DNA of 64,000 bases from Charina bottae (Eukaryota > Chordata > Lepidosauria > Squamata > Charinaidae). The position numbers and the translations under genes were made by a program. This document shows, in pieces, positions 1 through 10,620 of the stretch; positions within the stretch are counted from its first letter, which is position 1, and each line of letters opens with the position of its first letter. The notes below the pieces were generated by a model that was not told where the DNA came from, ran no database searches, and worked only from the letters and a program-made list of their open reading frames with translations. The stretch is taken from assembly GCA_023362775.1 (NCBI GenBank), contig JALMGJ010000002.1:70657414-70721413 (forward strand), given 5' to 3'.

Positions 1-1319
1 TGAAATAAGAATTCTGAGTACCCTAATCTAGGTACAGACTAACCAATAATCTCAGAAGAAGAGATAAACTCAAAATATTTATTCTCCAAGGAAGAGAGGT
101 ATAGGAAAAAAAAAAGGATTCTCCAGCACTATAAAAATGAAATGCAACCATTTCAGTATAGACCAATGGGGATGCAAAAAGCATTACGCTTTCAGGCATG
201 GAGAGGTTAAAACAATTATTTGAACAGCTGGGAAAATTAAAATGGTAAAATAATAGCTACCCTTCAAAATGCTACAGATGCAAAGAGACTCTTCAATGAA
301 TAACTGATAAAGGGGAAAATATTTTAAAGGAAAACTATTTCATGCATGAAGGTCAAATAAGTAAAAGCTATAATGGTCCTGGGTATTCAGTCTTTCTACA
401 GTCTGAAACTACACGATATGCAAGAACAAGCAAAGTTAAACCACAACCTCCAACCTTTGCAGAAGGTGTAGGTCACAGGAGACTTACAACAGAGAAGGCC
501 TATTCCATAAACAGTGAGAACCTTTTTCTTGATATGAATATTGGAGCCCAAATTCATGATTACACGTCAATATTACATAACTACAGTATACCAGCTCCTG
601 CAGATTATTTTACATGTTAAGAAACTACTTTAAATGTAGGAGGAAATATTGTCTAAAACATATACTGAATAAGCAGTGGAAAGAAAGTAAATGCACATCT
701 AAGAGGCATCTACCAAAAGGAATTTTATTTTCTAACAGAAACTGTGTATCATTTTCATAGAAATAGCCACAGGATCCCTTTCCTTATCAGTCATTGCCAG
801 CTCAGACCCTTTCAAAGTACAGCATATGTGAAGTTAGGATTTATTTATTTTTTTGCATTTGCTTACACTGAACAATTCTTCCCCCTTTAATAACCTTTCC
901 TCAGGATTGATAAATTGGTCTCATCCATAAACTTGACCACCTCAATGCTCAACCTGAGCTCCAGTTCTTTATTAACATGTTTAGAAAAATTAATCGCCAA
1001 ACATTGTTTATATTTGTCCATGGTAATAACAGCTCATTACTTCATCTGTTTCCTATTCTTTAACTAGTTACTGTTAAAAGAATATAGCTCTTTTACAAAT
1101 AAAAATATCAAAGTGAAATATGCTTTTATTTTCATTTAATCTGCTTTTGCTCATCATGGGAAGGCACACAGAACTACCCAAAGCAGTGAAGACATGACTC
1201 ATAGAGGAAATTATGTTAATCACTTATCATCTAAGGCAAGAATAAGCAAATATTCATTGGCCAGGGGGCACATTTAATCTTTTTTTTTTGGGGGGGTGAG
1301 GGCTGCTGTAACTATGATG
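1..1319. other. AT-rich intronic DNA, nothing recognised
   Basis: No coding exon, RNA gene or mobile element was recognised. A 92-codon open frame at 342-620 has no recognisable domain, no convincing splice sites and no family resemblance, so I do not call it a gene. A T run followed by a G run lies at about 1280-1296. Confidence 0.5.
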
Positions 1320-1395
1320 ATAATTTATTTATTTATTAAATTTCTATGACCGCCCATCTCCCCCTCAAGGAGGGACTCTGGACAGATAATGCTAA
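1320..1395 (-). repeat. L2-type LINE 3' tail fragment
   Basis: The fragment has the tail shared by the large L2 copies in this window: a TTTA-rich end, then the self-complementary block ACCGCCCATCTCCCCC / GGGACTCTGG. Read on the minus strand it ends in the (TAAA)n tail. Only the last ~70 bases remain, so it is a strongly 5'-truncated insertion. Confidence 0.7.
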
Positions 1396-1666
1396 GTATA
1401 TGGAGCTGAGATTCTGTGGTCTTATTTTTAGTTTGGGGGGAGACAGTGAGATTTGTGTTAAGCCTACCTTACACTAACATTATAGTTTTAATATATTTTT
1501 TTGCCTCAAACTGGCAGGAAACCAAAATTTGGTGGTACAGTTAAAGGAAGCAATGCAGGCCACAAAAAGAGGTCTGGGAGTGGGAGGTTGCTCACCCTGT
1601 TCTAAGATTTCATCTTAAATTGCTCTCATAAACTTACACCTATCTTCATAACATTATGGGCTGCAA

Positions 1667-2140
1667 CAGCCTTTCTCAACCTTTTTACCCCGGAAGAACC
1701 CTTAAAATAATGTCCAAGTCTCAAGGAACCCCAGCACAAAACTTGCAAAAAATACAAAAACTTCTAACCTACACAATCCACGTTGTACAACTTTTACAAC
1801 GGCAAAGTGGCAGGCCAGCAGCTGAATCACAACCTGCTAGGGCAGAGCTTTCCAAACTGTGTGTCGTGACACAAAAGTGTGTCGCAACACACAGTCTGGT
1901 GTGTTGCCACACAACCCGGAAGCGCAGCGCTTCCGGGTTTTCCCGCGGCGACACACCAACTGCAGCGTGCAAAACCCGAAAGCGGCAGCAGCGCTTCCGG
2001 GTTTTTGCGCGCTGCCGCAAGGACGGCACTTCTGGGTTTTCCCGCGGCGACACACCAACGGCGGTTGGTGTGTCACCGCGGGAAAAACCTTGGAAAGCCC
2101 TGTGCTAGGGTTTTGCAGCAACCCTGTCAAGAAAGGTTGG
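1667..2140. mobile_element. Old hAT-like DNA transposon remnant hosting a younger hAT MITE
   Basis: The left end reads CAGCCTTTCTCAACCTTTTT followed by a GGAAGAACCC block. The right end carries AGAAAGGTTG, approximately the inverted complement of the left end. This layout is typical of non-autonomous hAT (Charlie-like) elements. The right boundary is approximate and no clean 8-bp duplication was found, which fits an old copy. A second hAT MITE (1843-2102) is inserted within it. Confidence 0.5.
1843..2102. mobile_element. hAT MITE, 260 bp, with perfect 8-bp target duplication
   Basis: The ends are CAGAGCTTTCCAAA and TTGGAAAGCCCTG, forming a terminal inverted repeat of about 13 bp. It is flanked by the identical octamer TGCTAGGG at 1835-1842 and 2103-2110; an 8-bp duplication is diagnostic of hAT transposition. 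Inside the left end is the palindromic motif GTGTGTCGTGACACA. The interior is very GC-rich with repeated CCGGAAGCG / CTTCCGGGTTTT blocks, and it encodes no transposase. Reading frames that cross it are by-products of CpG-rich sequence. It belongs to the same family as 7393-7666, 15845-16198, 21702-22019 and 40468-40726. Confidence 0.9.
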
Positions 2141-2235
2141 GCTTCCTGGATTGCAGAATCCAAATAGAATTTCAAGGTATAGTCTGAAGAAACTATAATT
2201 TATTTATTTATTTAATTTCTATAACCATAATGTAA

Positions 2236-2308
2236 TAATTATAATTATAATAATAATATAATATAATATAATATAATATAATATAATATAATATAATATA
2301 ATATAATA
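2236..2308. repeat. (TAATA)n microsatellite
   Basis: A pure run of the pentamer TAATA (or AATAT), about 70 bp long, follows degenerate TTTA repeats at 2196-2226 that may be the tail of another LINE. No coding potential is present. Confidence 0.9.
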
Positions 2309-2589
2309 GCACAGCTCCTGAAGTTAAGCTAGTTTAGGTCTTGTCAAAGCCTGGACAGAGGACCGATTAGGCTCTCTTTGTGGACTATTGTCTTACACTT
2401 CTATCATAGAACAAACATTGCATTCTACATATATTTCAATAATGTCACTACTTTTCTGCTCTGATTGTACCCATAGAATGCCAGCCAGCTTTTTGTAACC
2501 AAGATCCTATAACAGAAGGATGGGCTAGAAGAACATGTGCTGGGCTGCTATGAAGAATTCTCTACACCATCTGGAAAATAAAATCACTT

Positions 2590-3275
2590 GGTTTCACTTG
2601 GAGCTGGACATCAGATGGGCAAATCCTGATGAGCTGACCAAGACTGCATCTAGTGAGGTTACCTGGAAGGAGTTGGAGCTTTTAAGTCCTGAGAAAGTGG
2701 GCAAGGATCTCTGCGGTACCAGCTCTGCCACCTATAGTAGTCTGGATCTCTGCCCTTTCTGGTTGGTGAAAGGCTCCAGGGAGGTGACTAGTGGCTGATT
2801 CTTGAGAGAGAGGCTGATTCCACCTGCCTTGAAGAAGGTAGTCATACACTGCCTCCTCAAGAAACTATCACTTGACCTAGAAATTTTGGATAATTATAAA
2901 CCAGTCTCCAACATTCCCTTTCCAGTGAAGATTGCTGAGAAGATGGGAGGCTACAGTTGCATAGAACCTTGGAAGGAACAGGTTTTCTGGAACATCTGGA
3001 TTGAGGCTTGGGTTACCAGGTAGGACACGGAGACTAAACTTCTGGATGACCACTGGCAAGACAATAATATGGGGAGTGCAACCCCCTTGTGTTGCTTGAT
3101 CTCTCAGTAGTCTTCAATAACATTGATCAAAATATCTTTTTGGAGCACCTCCGAGGGATGAATGTGGGGGCACTGTCTTGCTGCAATTTTCCTCCTTCCT
3201 AAGCGGGTGGTTCCAGTCAGAGGAGGAAAAATCAGGCTCATTGGTTCTGGATGGGCTGCACTTTCCTATACAAAA
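2590..3275 (+). pseudogene. Degenerate L2-type LINE reverse transcriptase fragment
   Basis: Successive frames on the plus strand keep landmarks of the L2 polyprotein seen in better copies here. These are a CPFWLVKGSREVTSG segment (compare CPSWLVQAAREVTSG at about 27550), a LLKKLSLDLEILDNYKPVSNIPF segment just before RT motif 1, and a LLDLSVVFNNID segment matching the motif A region LLDLSAAFDTID. In-frame stops and frameshifts separate the blocks, and the catalytic Asp of motif A is replaced. It is an ancient, dead copy with both ends eroded. The surrounding 2310-2589 and 3276-4263 hold nothing else that I recognise. Confidence 0.7.
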
Positions 3276-4263
3276 CTGGCTTATAATTTGGAATTTTTCC
3301 TTATTTCATGGCTCCTATAGCAATTTCTTTCTGTGATATCTCAGCAATGAGCAATAATTATAATAAATAACAATTATCTTCCATTTCTACTCTGACCCAA
3401 GATATCTGTGAATCTCATAGTGAATTTATAAGCCTGACCTAAAAACATACACATTATATTACTGCCAGTCCCAAAATCTATAACAGGCATTGGAGAAGGA
3501 ATATTAGAACTTCTTTACCACCAAGCCACAAAGAGCACATTTTGTAATAGTCAAAACCTTGATGTCCTGCCAAAATGCCATTTAGATATTTACATTCAGC
3601 CAAATTAAAACCAATCCAAACCATTTTCAAATAATGCAGCAAAGTTTTTTTTAAATTTCTACTGAGAAATGTTGCACAAAACTACATGCACTGCTGAACA
3701 AGCAGCTTGGCCTCCACCATGCAGCAAAAGAAAACATGCACAATTATTCTTCCATCTATCAAGCCACCTGTGGATTCCAAGTTAGTGTGGAGGTACTCGA
3801 TTTTGTATTTTCTGGATTTTATATTTGCACAGTTAAGGGATAAAGTATTATTTGTTTATTCAACCAGCAGTCCTAGGAGCAATTTAAAACTACTCTTGCA
3901 CACAGGAAAATAATCGGAATGCCTGCACTTTCCTCTTATCTTTCACCTTAAAGCTATGATTAAGTACAGATATTGTGGATTCACCTCCAGCCACATTCTC
4001 TTCCTCCATGCTTTACTGCTTTGATGTCTTCTGATGAAGGATTCTGGAGAGCTCAGAATCTTGTCCACTGTTTTGTGACTTTGAATTGATCAAAAAGTTA
4101 ATCACTGATCTTGGAATGGCTCCTGAAGCTGTTCAGGCCAGTTTTTGCTTACCTGACCAAACTGTTATGATATACGGATGGGCGTTATTCTTCAACATAT
4201 TTAGGGCTACAATTCATATAAATTTCAGTCAACATAGCCAATGTCTAGGATTTTGGACACTGT
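3276..4263. other. Intronic DNA, nothing recognised
   Basis: AT-rich sequence without a recognisable exon, repeat end or RNA gene. Short open frames (for example 3707-3913) have no family features. Confidence 0.5.
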
Positions 4264-4276
4264 AGTCTAAAACATC

Positions 4277-5947
4277 CAGGCAAAAATGGGTATGATCAAA
4301 AACAAAGATGGTAAGGACCTAACAGAAGCAGAAGAGATCAAGAAAAGGTGGCAAGAATATACGGAAGATCTGTATAGGAAGGATAATAATATTGGAGATA
4401 GCTTTGACGGTGTGGTCAGTGAGTTAGAGCCAGACATCCTGAAGAGTGAGGTTGAATGGGCCTTAAGAAGCATTGCTAATAACAAGGCAGCAGGAGACGA
4501 TGGTATCCCAGCTGAACTGTTTAAAATCTTGCAAGATGATGCTGTCAAGGTGATGCATGCCATATGCCAGCAAATTTGGAAAACACAAGAATGGCCATCA
4601 GATTGGAAAAAATCAACTTATATCCCCATACCAAAAAAGGGAAGCACTAAAGAATGTCCAAACTATCAAACAGTGGCACTTATTTCACATGCCAGTAAAG
4701 TAATGCTCAAGATCTTGCAAGGTAGACTCCAGCAATTCATGGAGCGAGAATTGCCAGATGTACAAGCTGGGTTTAGAAAAGGCAGAGGAACTAGAGACCA
4801 AACTGCCAATATCCGCTGGATAATGGAGAAAGCCAGGGAGTTTCAGAAAAACATCTATTTTTGTTTTATTGACTATTCTAAAGACTTTGACTGTGTGGAT
4901 CATAACAAATTGTGGCAAGTTCTTGGTGGTATGGGGATACCAAGTCATCTTGTCTGCCTCCTGAGGAATCTGTATAACGACCAAGTAGCAACGGTAAGAA
5001 CAGAGCACGGAACAACGGACTGGTTTAAGATTGGGAAAGGAGTACGGCAGGGCTGTATACTCTCACCCTACCTATTCAACCTGTACGCAGAACACATCAT
5101 GCGACGTGCTGGGCTTGAGGAATCCAAGGCTGGAGTTAAAATCGCTGGAAGAAACATTAACAATCTTAGATATGCAGATGATACCACTTTGATGGCTGAA
5201 AGCGAGGAGGAGTTGAGGAGCCTTCTGACGAAGGTGAAAGAAGAAAGTGCAAAAGCTGGGTTGCAGTTAAACCTAAAAAAAACCAAGATTATGGCAACCA
5301 GCTTGATTGATAACTGGCAAATAGAGGGAGAAAAAGTGGAGGAAGTGACAGACTTTGTATTTCTAGGCGCAAAGATTACTGCAGATGCTGACTGCAGCCA
5401 GGAAATCAGAAGACGTCTACTTCTTGGGAGGAGAGCAATGGCAAATCTTGATAAAATAGTTAAGAGCAGAGACATCACACTGACAACAAAGGTCCGCATA
5501 GTTAAAGCAATGGTATTCCCTGTAGTAAGCTATGGCTGCGAGAGCTGGACCATAAGGAAGGCTGAGCGAAGGAAGATAGATGCTTTTGAACTGTGGTGTT
5601 GGAGGAAAATTCTGAGAGTGCCTTGGACTGCAAGAAGATCAAACCAGTCCATACTCCAGGAAATAAAGCCAGACTGCTCACTTGAGGGAATGATATTAAA
5701 GGCAAAATTGAAGTACTTTGGCCACATAATGAGAAGACAGGATACCCTGGAGAAGAAGCTGATGCTAGGGAAAGTGGAAGGCAAAAGGAAGAGGGGCCCA
5801 CCAAGGGCAAGATGGATGGATGATATTCTGGAGGTGACGGACTCAACCATGGGGGAGCTGGGGATGGTGACGGCCGACAGGAAGCTCTGGCGTGGGCTGG
5901 TCCATGAAGTCACGAAGAGTCGGAAGCGACTGAACGAATAAACAACA
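4277..5947 (+). mobile_element. Bov-B (RTE clade) LINE, 5'-truncated, copy 1
   Basis: The element is flanked by a 13-bp direct repeat AGTCTAAAACATC (4264-4276 and 5948-5960) that I read as its target-site duplication. It ends with the Bov-B 3' terminus GAGTCGGAAGCGACTGAACG then AATAAACAACA. It begins mid-ORF, lacking the apurinic-type endonuclease, as expected for incomplete target-primed reverse transcription. It is very similar to the minus-strand copy at 8667-11889, so both probably inserted recently. Confidence 0.92.
4286..5941 (+). CDS. Bov-B reverse transcriptase (5'-truncated, open)
   Basis: The 551-residue frame encodes the RT and C-terminal part of the Bov-B polyprotein, which copies LINE RNA onto nicked chromosomal DNA. 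Visible landmarks are NNKAAGDDGIPAELFK near residue 70, the AGFRKGRGTRDQ segment, motif A FIDYSKDFDCVDH, GVRQGCILSPYLFNLY, the catalytic YADD at about residue 295, and a C-terminal GHIMRRQ...LGKVEGKRKRG region. The endonuclease domain is missing. The methionine at 4286 is internal to the ancestral protein and is not a true start. Motif A reads KDFDC where the copy at 8674-10620 reads KAFDC. No in-frame stop exists, so the insertion is young, but the copy cannot be autonomous. Confidence 0.9.
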   Translation: MGMIKNKDGKDLTEAEEIKKRWQEYTEDLYRKDNNIGDSFDGVVSELEPDILKSEVEWALRSIANNKAAGDDGIPAELFKILQDDAVKVMHAICQQIWKTQEWPSDWKKSTYIPIPKKGSTKECPNYQTVALISHASKVMLKILQGRLQQFMERELPDVQAGFRKGRGTRDQTANIRWIMEKAREFQKNIYFCFIDYSKDFDCVDHNKLWQVLGGMGIPSHLVCLLRNLYNDQVATVRTEHGTTDWFKIGKGVRQGCILSPYLFNLYAEHIMRRAGLEESKAGVKIAGRNINNLRYADDTTLMAESEEELRSLLTKVKEESAKAGLQLNLKKTKIMATSLIDNWQIEGEKVEEVTDFVFLGAKITADADCSQEIRRRLLLGRRAMANLDKIVKSRDITLTTKVRIVKAMVFPVVSYGCESWTIRKAERRKIDAFELWCWRKILRVPWTARRSNQSILQEIKPDCSLEGMILKAKLKYFGHIMRRQDTLEKKLMLGKVEGKRKRGPPRARWMDDILEVTDSTMGELGMVTADRKLWRGLVHEVTKSRKRLNE

Positions 5948-5960
5948 AGTCTAAAACATC

Positions 5961-6639
5961 TGGAGAGTACCAACTTGCCTACCTTACTTAGTTCAAATAA
6001 GGAACCGAACTGTGTGGCTGATAGCCAGCCAGCTGTAGAGCATGTACTTCCTTTTTCTGCTTTGACTCAGAAGACAACAAAGGTACAATGCAGCTGTTCT
6101 AGCTCTCCAACCATGGCACACATACAAAAGGGTTTTTTTTAATAAAAAACAATTCAGTCATAGGAATGTGTTTGAAAAAACACCTCCCTATCCAACATGC
6201 CTTCAATTTTCTTTTGTGTGTATGAGAAAGGAAGGCAGTCCTAGTAGAATGGAGTGCATATAAAAACAGTGCCCCTCTTCTTATGAATGTGTTGGTATAA
6301 TGACAGACAAGGGTAATGTATTAAATCTCATGTTCATTAAAGCCTGGAATGTTCTTTTGTATTGCTTAGACTACAGAGACAACGGCTCTATTCTAATTAC
6401 TTCCATTCTAGAGAATGCCAGGCAGGTCCAATGACTTCTATGTATCTTTCCTTTTATCAGAGCAGATTCCAGCAATTTCTGAAAAAGCAGGGATGTTTTT
6501 TGTTATTGCTTCTATGATTCATTTACAAAATAACTATTAAACTGATCAGACCAATCAGCTTAGTAGTTATTTTGCATTTTACATTAATGTTGACTGGCTT
6601 CCAGTTTATATTGCCTTTATTCTCTATGATTCTTATTTA
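5961..6639. other. Intronic DNA, nothing recognised
   Basis: Unique-looking AT-rich sequence with no exon or transposon end that I can identify. Confidence 0.5.
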
Positions 6640-6780
6640 CCAGTTGACATTTAGGAAGCTATTAAAGACCTGGCTATTCTCCCAGGCTTTGGGGTAGGTG
6701 AAGGTTAAGGCCCTGTTCGATGGTATTTTTCAGTTTCTATGTTAGGGCTGCTTATGATCTCTTTTTGGTCTTTTGCTTTA
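6640..6780 (+). repeat. Possible degenerate L2 LINE 3' remnant
   Basis: The segment with AAAGACCTGGCTATTCT resembles the end of the L2 ORF (LKTWLF region) seen at about 12790 and 15495, followed by a T-rich stretch. The match is short, so the call is tentative. Confidence 0.35.
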
Positions 6781-6924
6781 TTTTACTATAAATTGTATAA
6801 ATGAAATGAAACGAAACAGCCAATCTTCAATTAAAGTTGAACGTATGTACTCAAAACAAGATGTTTCACAAAGTTTTGTGATTTACTGTAAATAGGATGT
6901 TTTGGACACCCCTACAGAAAGATA

Positions 6925-7243
6925 AGGGGCGTGGTGGCTCAGTGGGTAAGACGCCAGGCTTGTCGATTGGAAGATCGCAAGTTCGGAGGTTCAAATCCCT
7001 AGCCCTGCGTGCGGAGTGAGCTCCCGCACTAGCTCCAGCTCTTGCCAACCTAGCAATTTGAAAGCATGCAAATGCAAGTAGATGAATAGGTACCACTTCG
7101 TTCCGCGCATGTCATGCGGCCACATGAGCATGGAAGCGTCTTCGGACAACGCTGGCTCTTCGGCTAACAAACGGAGATGAGCACCGGCCCCTAGAGTCGG
7201 ACACGACTGCACAAATGTGCGGGGGGTACCTTTACCTTTACCT
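6925..7243 (+). mobile_element. Sauria-type SINE (tRNA-derived), full length
   Basis: The element starts with a tRNA-like head (GGGGCGTGGTGGCTCAGTGGG, then a B-box-like GGTTCAAATCC). It continues with the conserved body CCAACCTAGCAATTTGAAAGC and ends with CCTAGAGTCGG, ACACGACTGCACAAATGTGC and CTTTACC repeats. A 12-bp duplication TACAGAAAGATA flanks it (6913-6924 and 7244-7255). The tRNA-like head would carry an internal RNA polymerase III promoter. The tail resembles the Bov-B 3' end (GAGTCGG...CGACTG). Confidence 0.93.
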
Positions 7244-7392
7244 TACAGAAAGATATCCCAGAAGAGGAGTAGGACAAACAATTTCACTACTGTTGCCAAG
7301 AAAGATGTGTCAATGGGAGTTGAGCTTGACTTACTTATGCTGGCCTAAAGCCATAATAAATTAAATCCAAACCTAGAATAAAGAATGTAAAG

Positions 7393-7666
7393 CAGAGCTT
7401 TCCAAACTGTGTGTCGCGACACAAAAGTGTGTCGCCACACACAGCGTGGTGTGTCGCCACACCAACCGGAAGCGGCGGCGTGCGTGTGCACGGTGGCAGC
7501 TGCCGCAGTGCACGTGCGTGCACCGCCGCACGTCCCCCCCCGCGCGCGCCGCCGCACGTCCCCCCGCGCCGCCGCACGTCCCCCCGCGCCGCCGCACCCC
7601 CCCGCGCGCCACCGCCGTCGCACCACCGTTGGCATGTCACCAGCGGTGGCACTTTGGAAAGCCCTG
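7393..7666. mobile_element. hAT MITE with CCGCACGTCCCCC minisatellite interior
   Basis: It carries the same termini as 1843-2102 (CAGAGCTTTCCAAACTGTGTGTCG at left, TTTGGAAAGCCCTG at right). The identical octamer ATGTAAAG flanks it (7385-7392 and 7667-7674). The left sub-terminal region holds the palindrome TGTGTCGCGACACA. The interior is a CpG-rich tandem array of a ~20-bp unit containing GCCGCACGTCCCCCCGCGC at about 7530-7610. No transposase is encoded, and overlapping frames on both strands are artefacts of the GC-rich repeat. Confidence 0.92.
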
Positions 7667-7674
7667 ATGTAAAG

Positions 7675-8655
7675 TCTCTAAAATCAAGGTATTGGCCTGC
7701 TTAACATGTGAAGAATTTTCCTTCTAGGCTGAATTTATCTGAGGGAAGTACTGCATCACGCCTTTGTTTGGTTATCCCCACTCAGCTTATATTGTCTATA
7801 CCATTAAAGTCAGCCAGGGCTCTAAAATGATATACAGGGAATGAGGGAGGAATAGAACAGATAATAGCTACTTTGGCAAAGAAATACATTGTGACAGAGG
7901 ATAAAGTTGAAGCAATGTTCTTTCTGGACTCTTCCATTGGCCACAGCAATTTGGTCCCATCTACCAGCCAAAAACCCCCACCACAAATTGCTATTAAAAC
8001 AAGAGCTGCCAGCCTATTGTTCACGGTTTGGCTTTAAAGAACTGATCTCCTTCCTCTCCATTTCTCCTTTTTCTCAAACTCCGTCTGGTTTAGATTGGGA
8101 CCCTTGCACGCCTGTATCTTCTTTTTAAGTGATGTGAGCCACTTTAAGGAGACATCAATTGTCTGAAAAGCAGGATGAGAAGGCAGTTCATAAATAAGGA
8201 AGGCAGTCCTTTTCCTGGTCCTCTCTTATTAGCAGGTGGCCTTTGTCATAATACATTTTCCCAGACTAAGTTCACAGTAGGCAGTTTTGGAGATACTACT
8301 ACTACTATTAATCCCGAGTTTCTTGACAGGCTTGACAGTTACTGCAGCAACTTTGAAGAGTAGCTACTTGATTTCTGAGGCATTCATGTAATCCTTCCTT
8401 ATGAGATTTCATTATTCCCTAATGCTTCCATGAATATAAAAACACGCTGTTTATACTATTATTATGAAGATGTTACACTTGAAATGAATGCTCTCTACCT
8501 TCTATTTTTGTCTGGGAAAATGCAAGCAATTATTTAGGATTTTGGGTTGACCTCTATGGGCTGCTTCTCTTGGGATATTAAAATACACAATCTGCTACTG
8601 GAAACTGAAACAATAACCATAATTTAGAGGAGGAATGCTAGATGATATCAGAGGA
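7675..8655. other. Intronic DNA, nothing recognised
   Basis: No exon, RNA gene or repeat end recognised. Short frames at 7782-8024 and 7907-8128 on opposite strands overlap and lack family features. Confidence 0.5.
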
Positions 8656-8673
8656 AAGACTGGGTTTTGTTGT

Positions 8674-10620
8674 TTATTCGTTCAGTCGTTTCCGACTCTT
8701 CGTGACTTCATGGACCAGCCCACGCCAGAGCCCTCTGTCGGCCGTCACCATCCCCAGCTCCCCAATGGTTGAGTCCGTCACCTCCAGAATACCATCCATC
8801 CATCTTGCCCTTGGTCGGCCCCTCTTCCTTTTGCCTTCCACTTTCCCTAGCATCAGCTTCTTCTCCAGGGTATCCTGTCTTCTCATTATGTGGCCAAAGT
8901 ACTTCAGTTTTGCCTTTAATATCATTCCCTCAAGTGAGCAGTCTGGCTTGATTTCCTGGAGTATGGACTGGTTTGATCTTCCTGCAGTCCAAGGCACTCT
9001 CAGAATTTTCCTCCAACACCACAGTTCAAAAGCATCTATCTTCCTTCGCTCAGCCTTCCTTATGGTCCAGCTCTCGCAGCCATAGCTTACTACAGGGAAT
9101 ACCATTGCTTTAACTATGCGGACCTTTGTTGTCAGTGTGATGTCTCTGCTCTTAACTATTTTATCAAGATTTGCCATTGCTCTCCTCCCAAGAAGTAGAC
9201 GTCTTCTGATTTCCTGGCTGCAGTCAGCGTCTGCAGTAATCTTTGCGCCTAGAAATACAAAGTCTGTCACTGCCTCCACTTTTTCTCCCTCTATTTGCCA
9301 GTCATCAATCAAGCTCGTTGCCATAATCTTGGTTTTTTTGAGGTTTAACTGCAACCCAGCTTTTGCACTTTCTTCTTTCACCTTCGTCAGAAGGCTCCTC
9401 AACTCCTCCTCGCTTTCAGCCATCAAAGTGGTATCATCTGCATATCTGAGATTGTTAATGTTTCTTCCAGCAATTTTAACTCCAGCCTTGGATTCCTCAA
9501 GCCCAGCATGTCGCATGATGTGTTCTGCATACAGGTTGAATAGGTAGGGTGAGAGTATACAACCCTGCCGTACTCCTTTCCCAATCTTAAACCAGTCCGT
9601 TGTTCCGTGCTCTGTTCTTACCGTTGCTACTTGGTCGTTATACAGATTCCTCAGGAGGCAGACAAGATGACTTGGTATCCCCATACCACCAAGAACTTGC
9701 CACAATTTGTTATGATCCACACAGTCAAAGGCTTTAGAATAGTCAATAAAACAGAAATAGATGTTTTTCCGAAATTCCCTGGCTTTCTCCATTATCCAGC
9801 GGATATTGGCAATTTGGTCTCTAGTTCCTCTGCCTTTTCTAAACCCAGCTTGTACATCTGGCAATTCTCGCTCCATGAATTGCTGGAGTCTACCTTGCAA
9901 GATCTTGAGCATTACCTTACTGGCATGTGAAATAAGTGCCACTGTTCGATAGTTTGAACATTCTTTAGTGCTTCCCTTTTTTGGTATGGGGATATAAGTT
10001 GATTTTTTCCAATCTGATGGCCATTCTTGTGTTTTCCAAATTTGCTGGCATATGGCATGCATCACCTTGACAGCATCATCTTGCAAGATTTTAAACAGTT
10101 CAGCTGGGATACCGTCGTCTCCTGCTGCCTTGTTATTAGCAATGCTTCTTAAGGCCCATTCAACCTCACTCTTCAGGATGTCTGGCTCTAACTCACTGAC
10201 CACACCGTCAAAGCTATCTCCAATATTATTATCCTTCCTATACAGATCTTCCGTATATTCTTGCCACCTTTTCTTGATCTCTTCTGCTTCTGTTAGGTCC
10301 TTACCATCTTTGTTTTTGATCATACCCATTTTTGCCTGGAATTTACCTCCGAGGTTTCTAATTTTCTGGAAGAGGTCTCTTGTCCTTCCTATTCTATTGT
10401 CTTCTTCCACTTCCGCACATTGCTTGTTTAAAAATAATTCCTTATCTCTTCTGGCTAACCTCTGGAATTTTGCATTTAATTGGGCATATCTCCCCCTATC
10501 ACTGTTGCCTTTTGCTTTCCTTCTTTCTTGGGCTACTTCCAGTGTTTCAGCAGACAGCCATCTTGCCTTATTGGTTTTCTTTTTCTTTGGGACGTTTTTT
10601 TGTTGCCGCCTCCTGAACAA
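8674..10620 (-). CDS. Bov-B reverse transcriptase frame
   Basis: The 648-residue frame holds the linker after the endonuclease (basic, Lys-rich), RT fingers and palm, and C-terminal domain. Landmarks are AGDDGIPAELFK, motif A FIDYSKAFDCVDH, GVRQGCILSPYLFNLY, YADD at about residue 392, and GHIMRRQ...GKRKRGRPRARWMD near the end. There is no internal stop. It overlaps the end of the endonuclease frame by ~50 bases in another frame. The family normally has one continuous ORF, so a one-base length change in the A run near 10590-10600 is the likely break. The true start is therefore upstream in the endonuclease frame. Confidence 0.92.
   Translation of the reverse strand: MFRRRQQKNVPKKKKTNKARWLSAETLEVAQERRKAKGNSDRGRYAQLNAKFQRLARRDKELFLNKQCAEVEEDNRIGRTRDLFQKIRNLGGKFQAKMGMIKNKDGKDLTEAEEIKKRWQEYTEDLYRKDNNIGDSFDGVVSELEPDILKSEVEWALRSIANNKAAGDDGIPAELFKILQDDAVKVMHAICQQIWKTQEWPSDWKKSTYIPIPKKGSTKECSNYRTVALISHASKVMLKILQGRLQQFMERELPDVQAGFRKGRGTRDQIANIRWIMEKAREFRKNIYFCFIDYSKAFDCVDHNKLWQVLGGMGIPSHLVCLLRNLYNDQVATVRTEHGTTDWFKIGKGVRQGCILSPYLFNLYAEHIMRHAGLEESKAGVKIAGRNINNLRYADDTTLMAESEEELRSLLTKVKEESAKAGLQLNLKKTKIMATSLIDDWQIEGEKVEAVTDFVFLGAKITADADCSQEIRRRLLLGRRAMANLDKIVKSRDITLTTKVRIVKAMVFPVVSYGCESWTIRKAERRKIDAFELWCWRKILRVPWTAGRSNQSILQEIKPDCSLEGMILKAKLKYFGHIMRRQDTLEKKLMLGKVEGKRKRGRPRARWMDGILEVTDSTIGELGMVTADRGLWRGLVHEVTKSRKRLNE

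Noticed and set aside
342..620. 92-codon open frame on the plus strand
   Set aside because: No family resemblance, no splice sites that I could defend, and AT-rich surroundings; length is within chance for the window.
1656..2187. Several overlapping Arg/Ala/Pro-rich frames on both strands
   Set aside because: They lie over a GC-rich hAT MITE and are composition artefacts.
5068..5973. Opposite-strand frames over Bov-B copies
   Set aside because: They are shadows of the Bov-B RT frame on the other strand and recur in all Bov-B copies.
6925..7010. tRNA-like sequence as a functional tRNA gene
   Set aside because: It is the head of a Sauria SINE repeated several times in the window, with SINE body and tail following.
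7335..7704. Six overlapping Arg/Pro/Ala-rich frames
   Set aside because: Same cause: CpG-rich tandem repeat within a hAT MITE.
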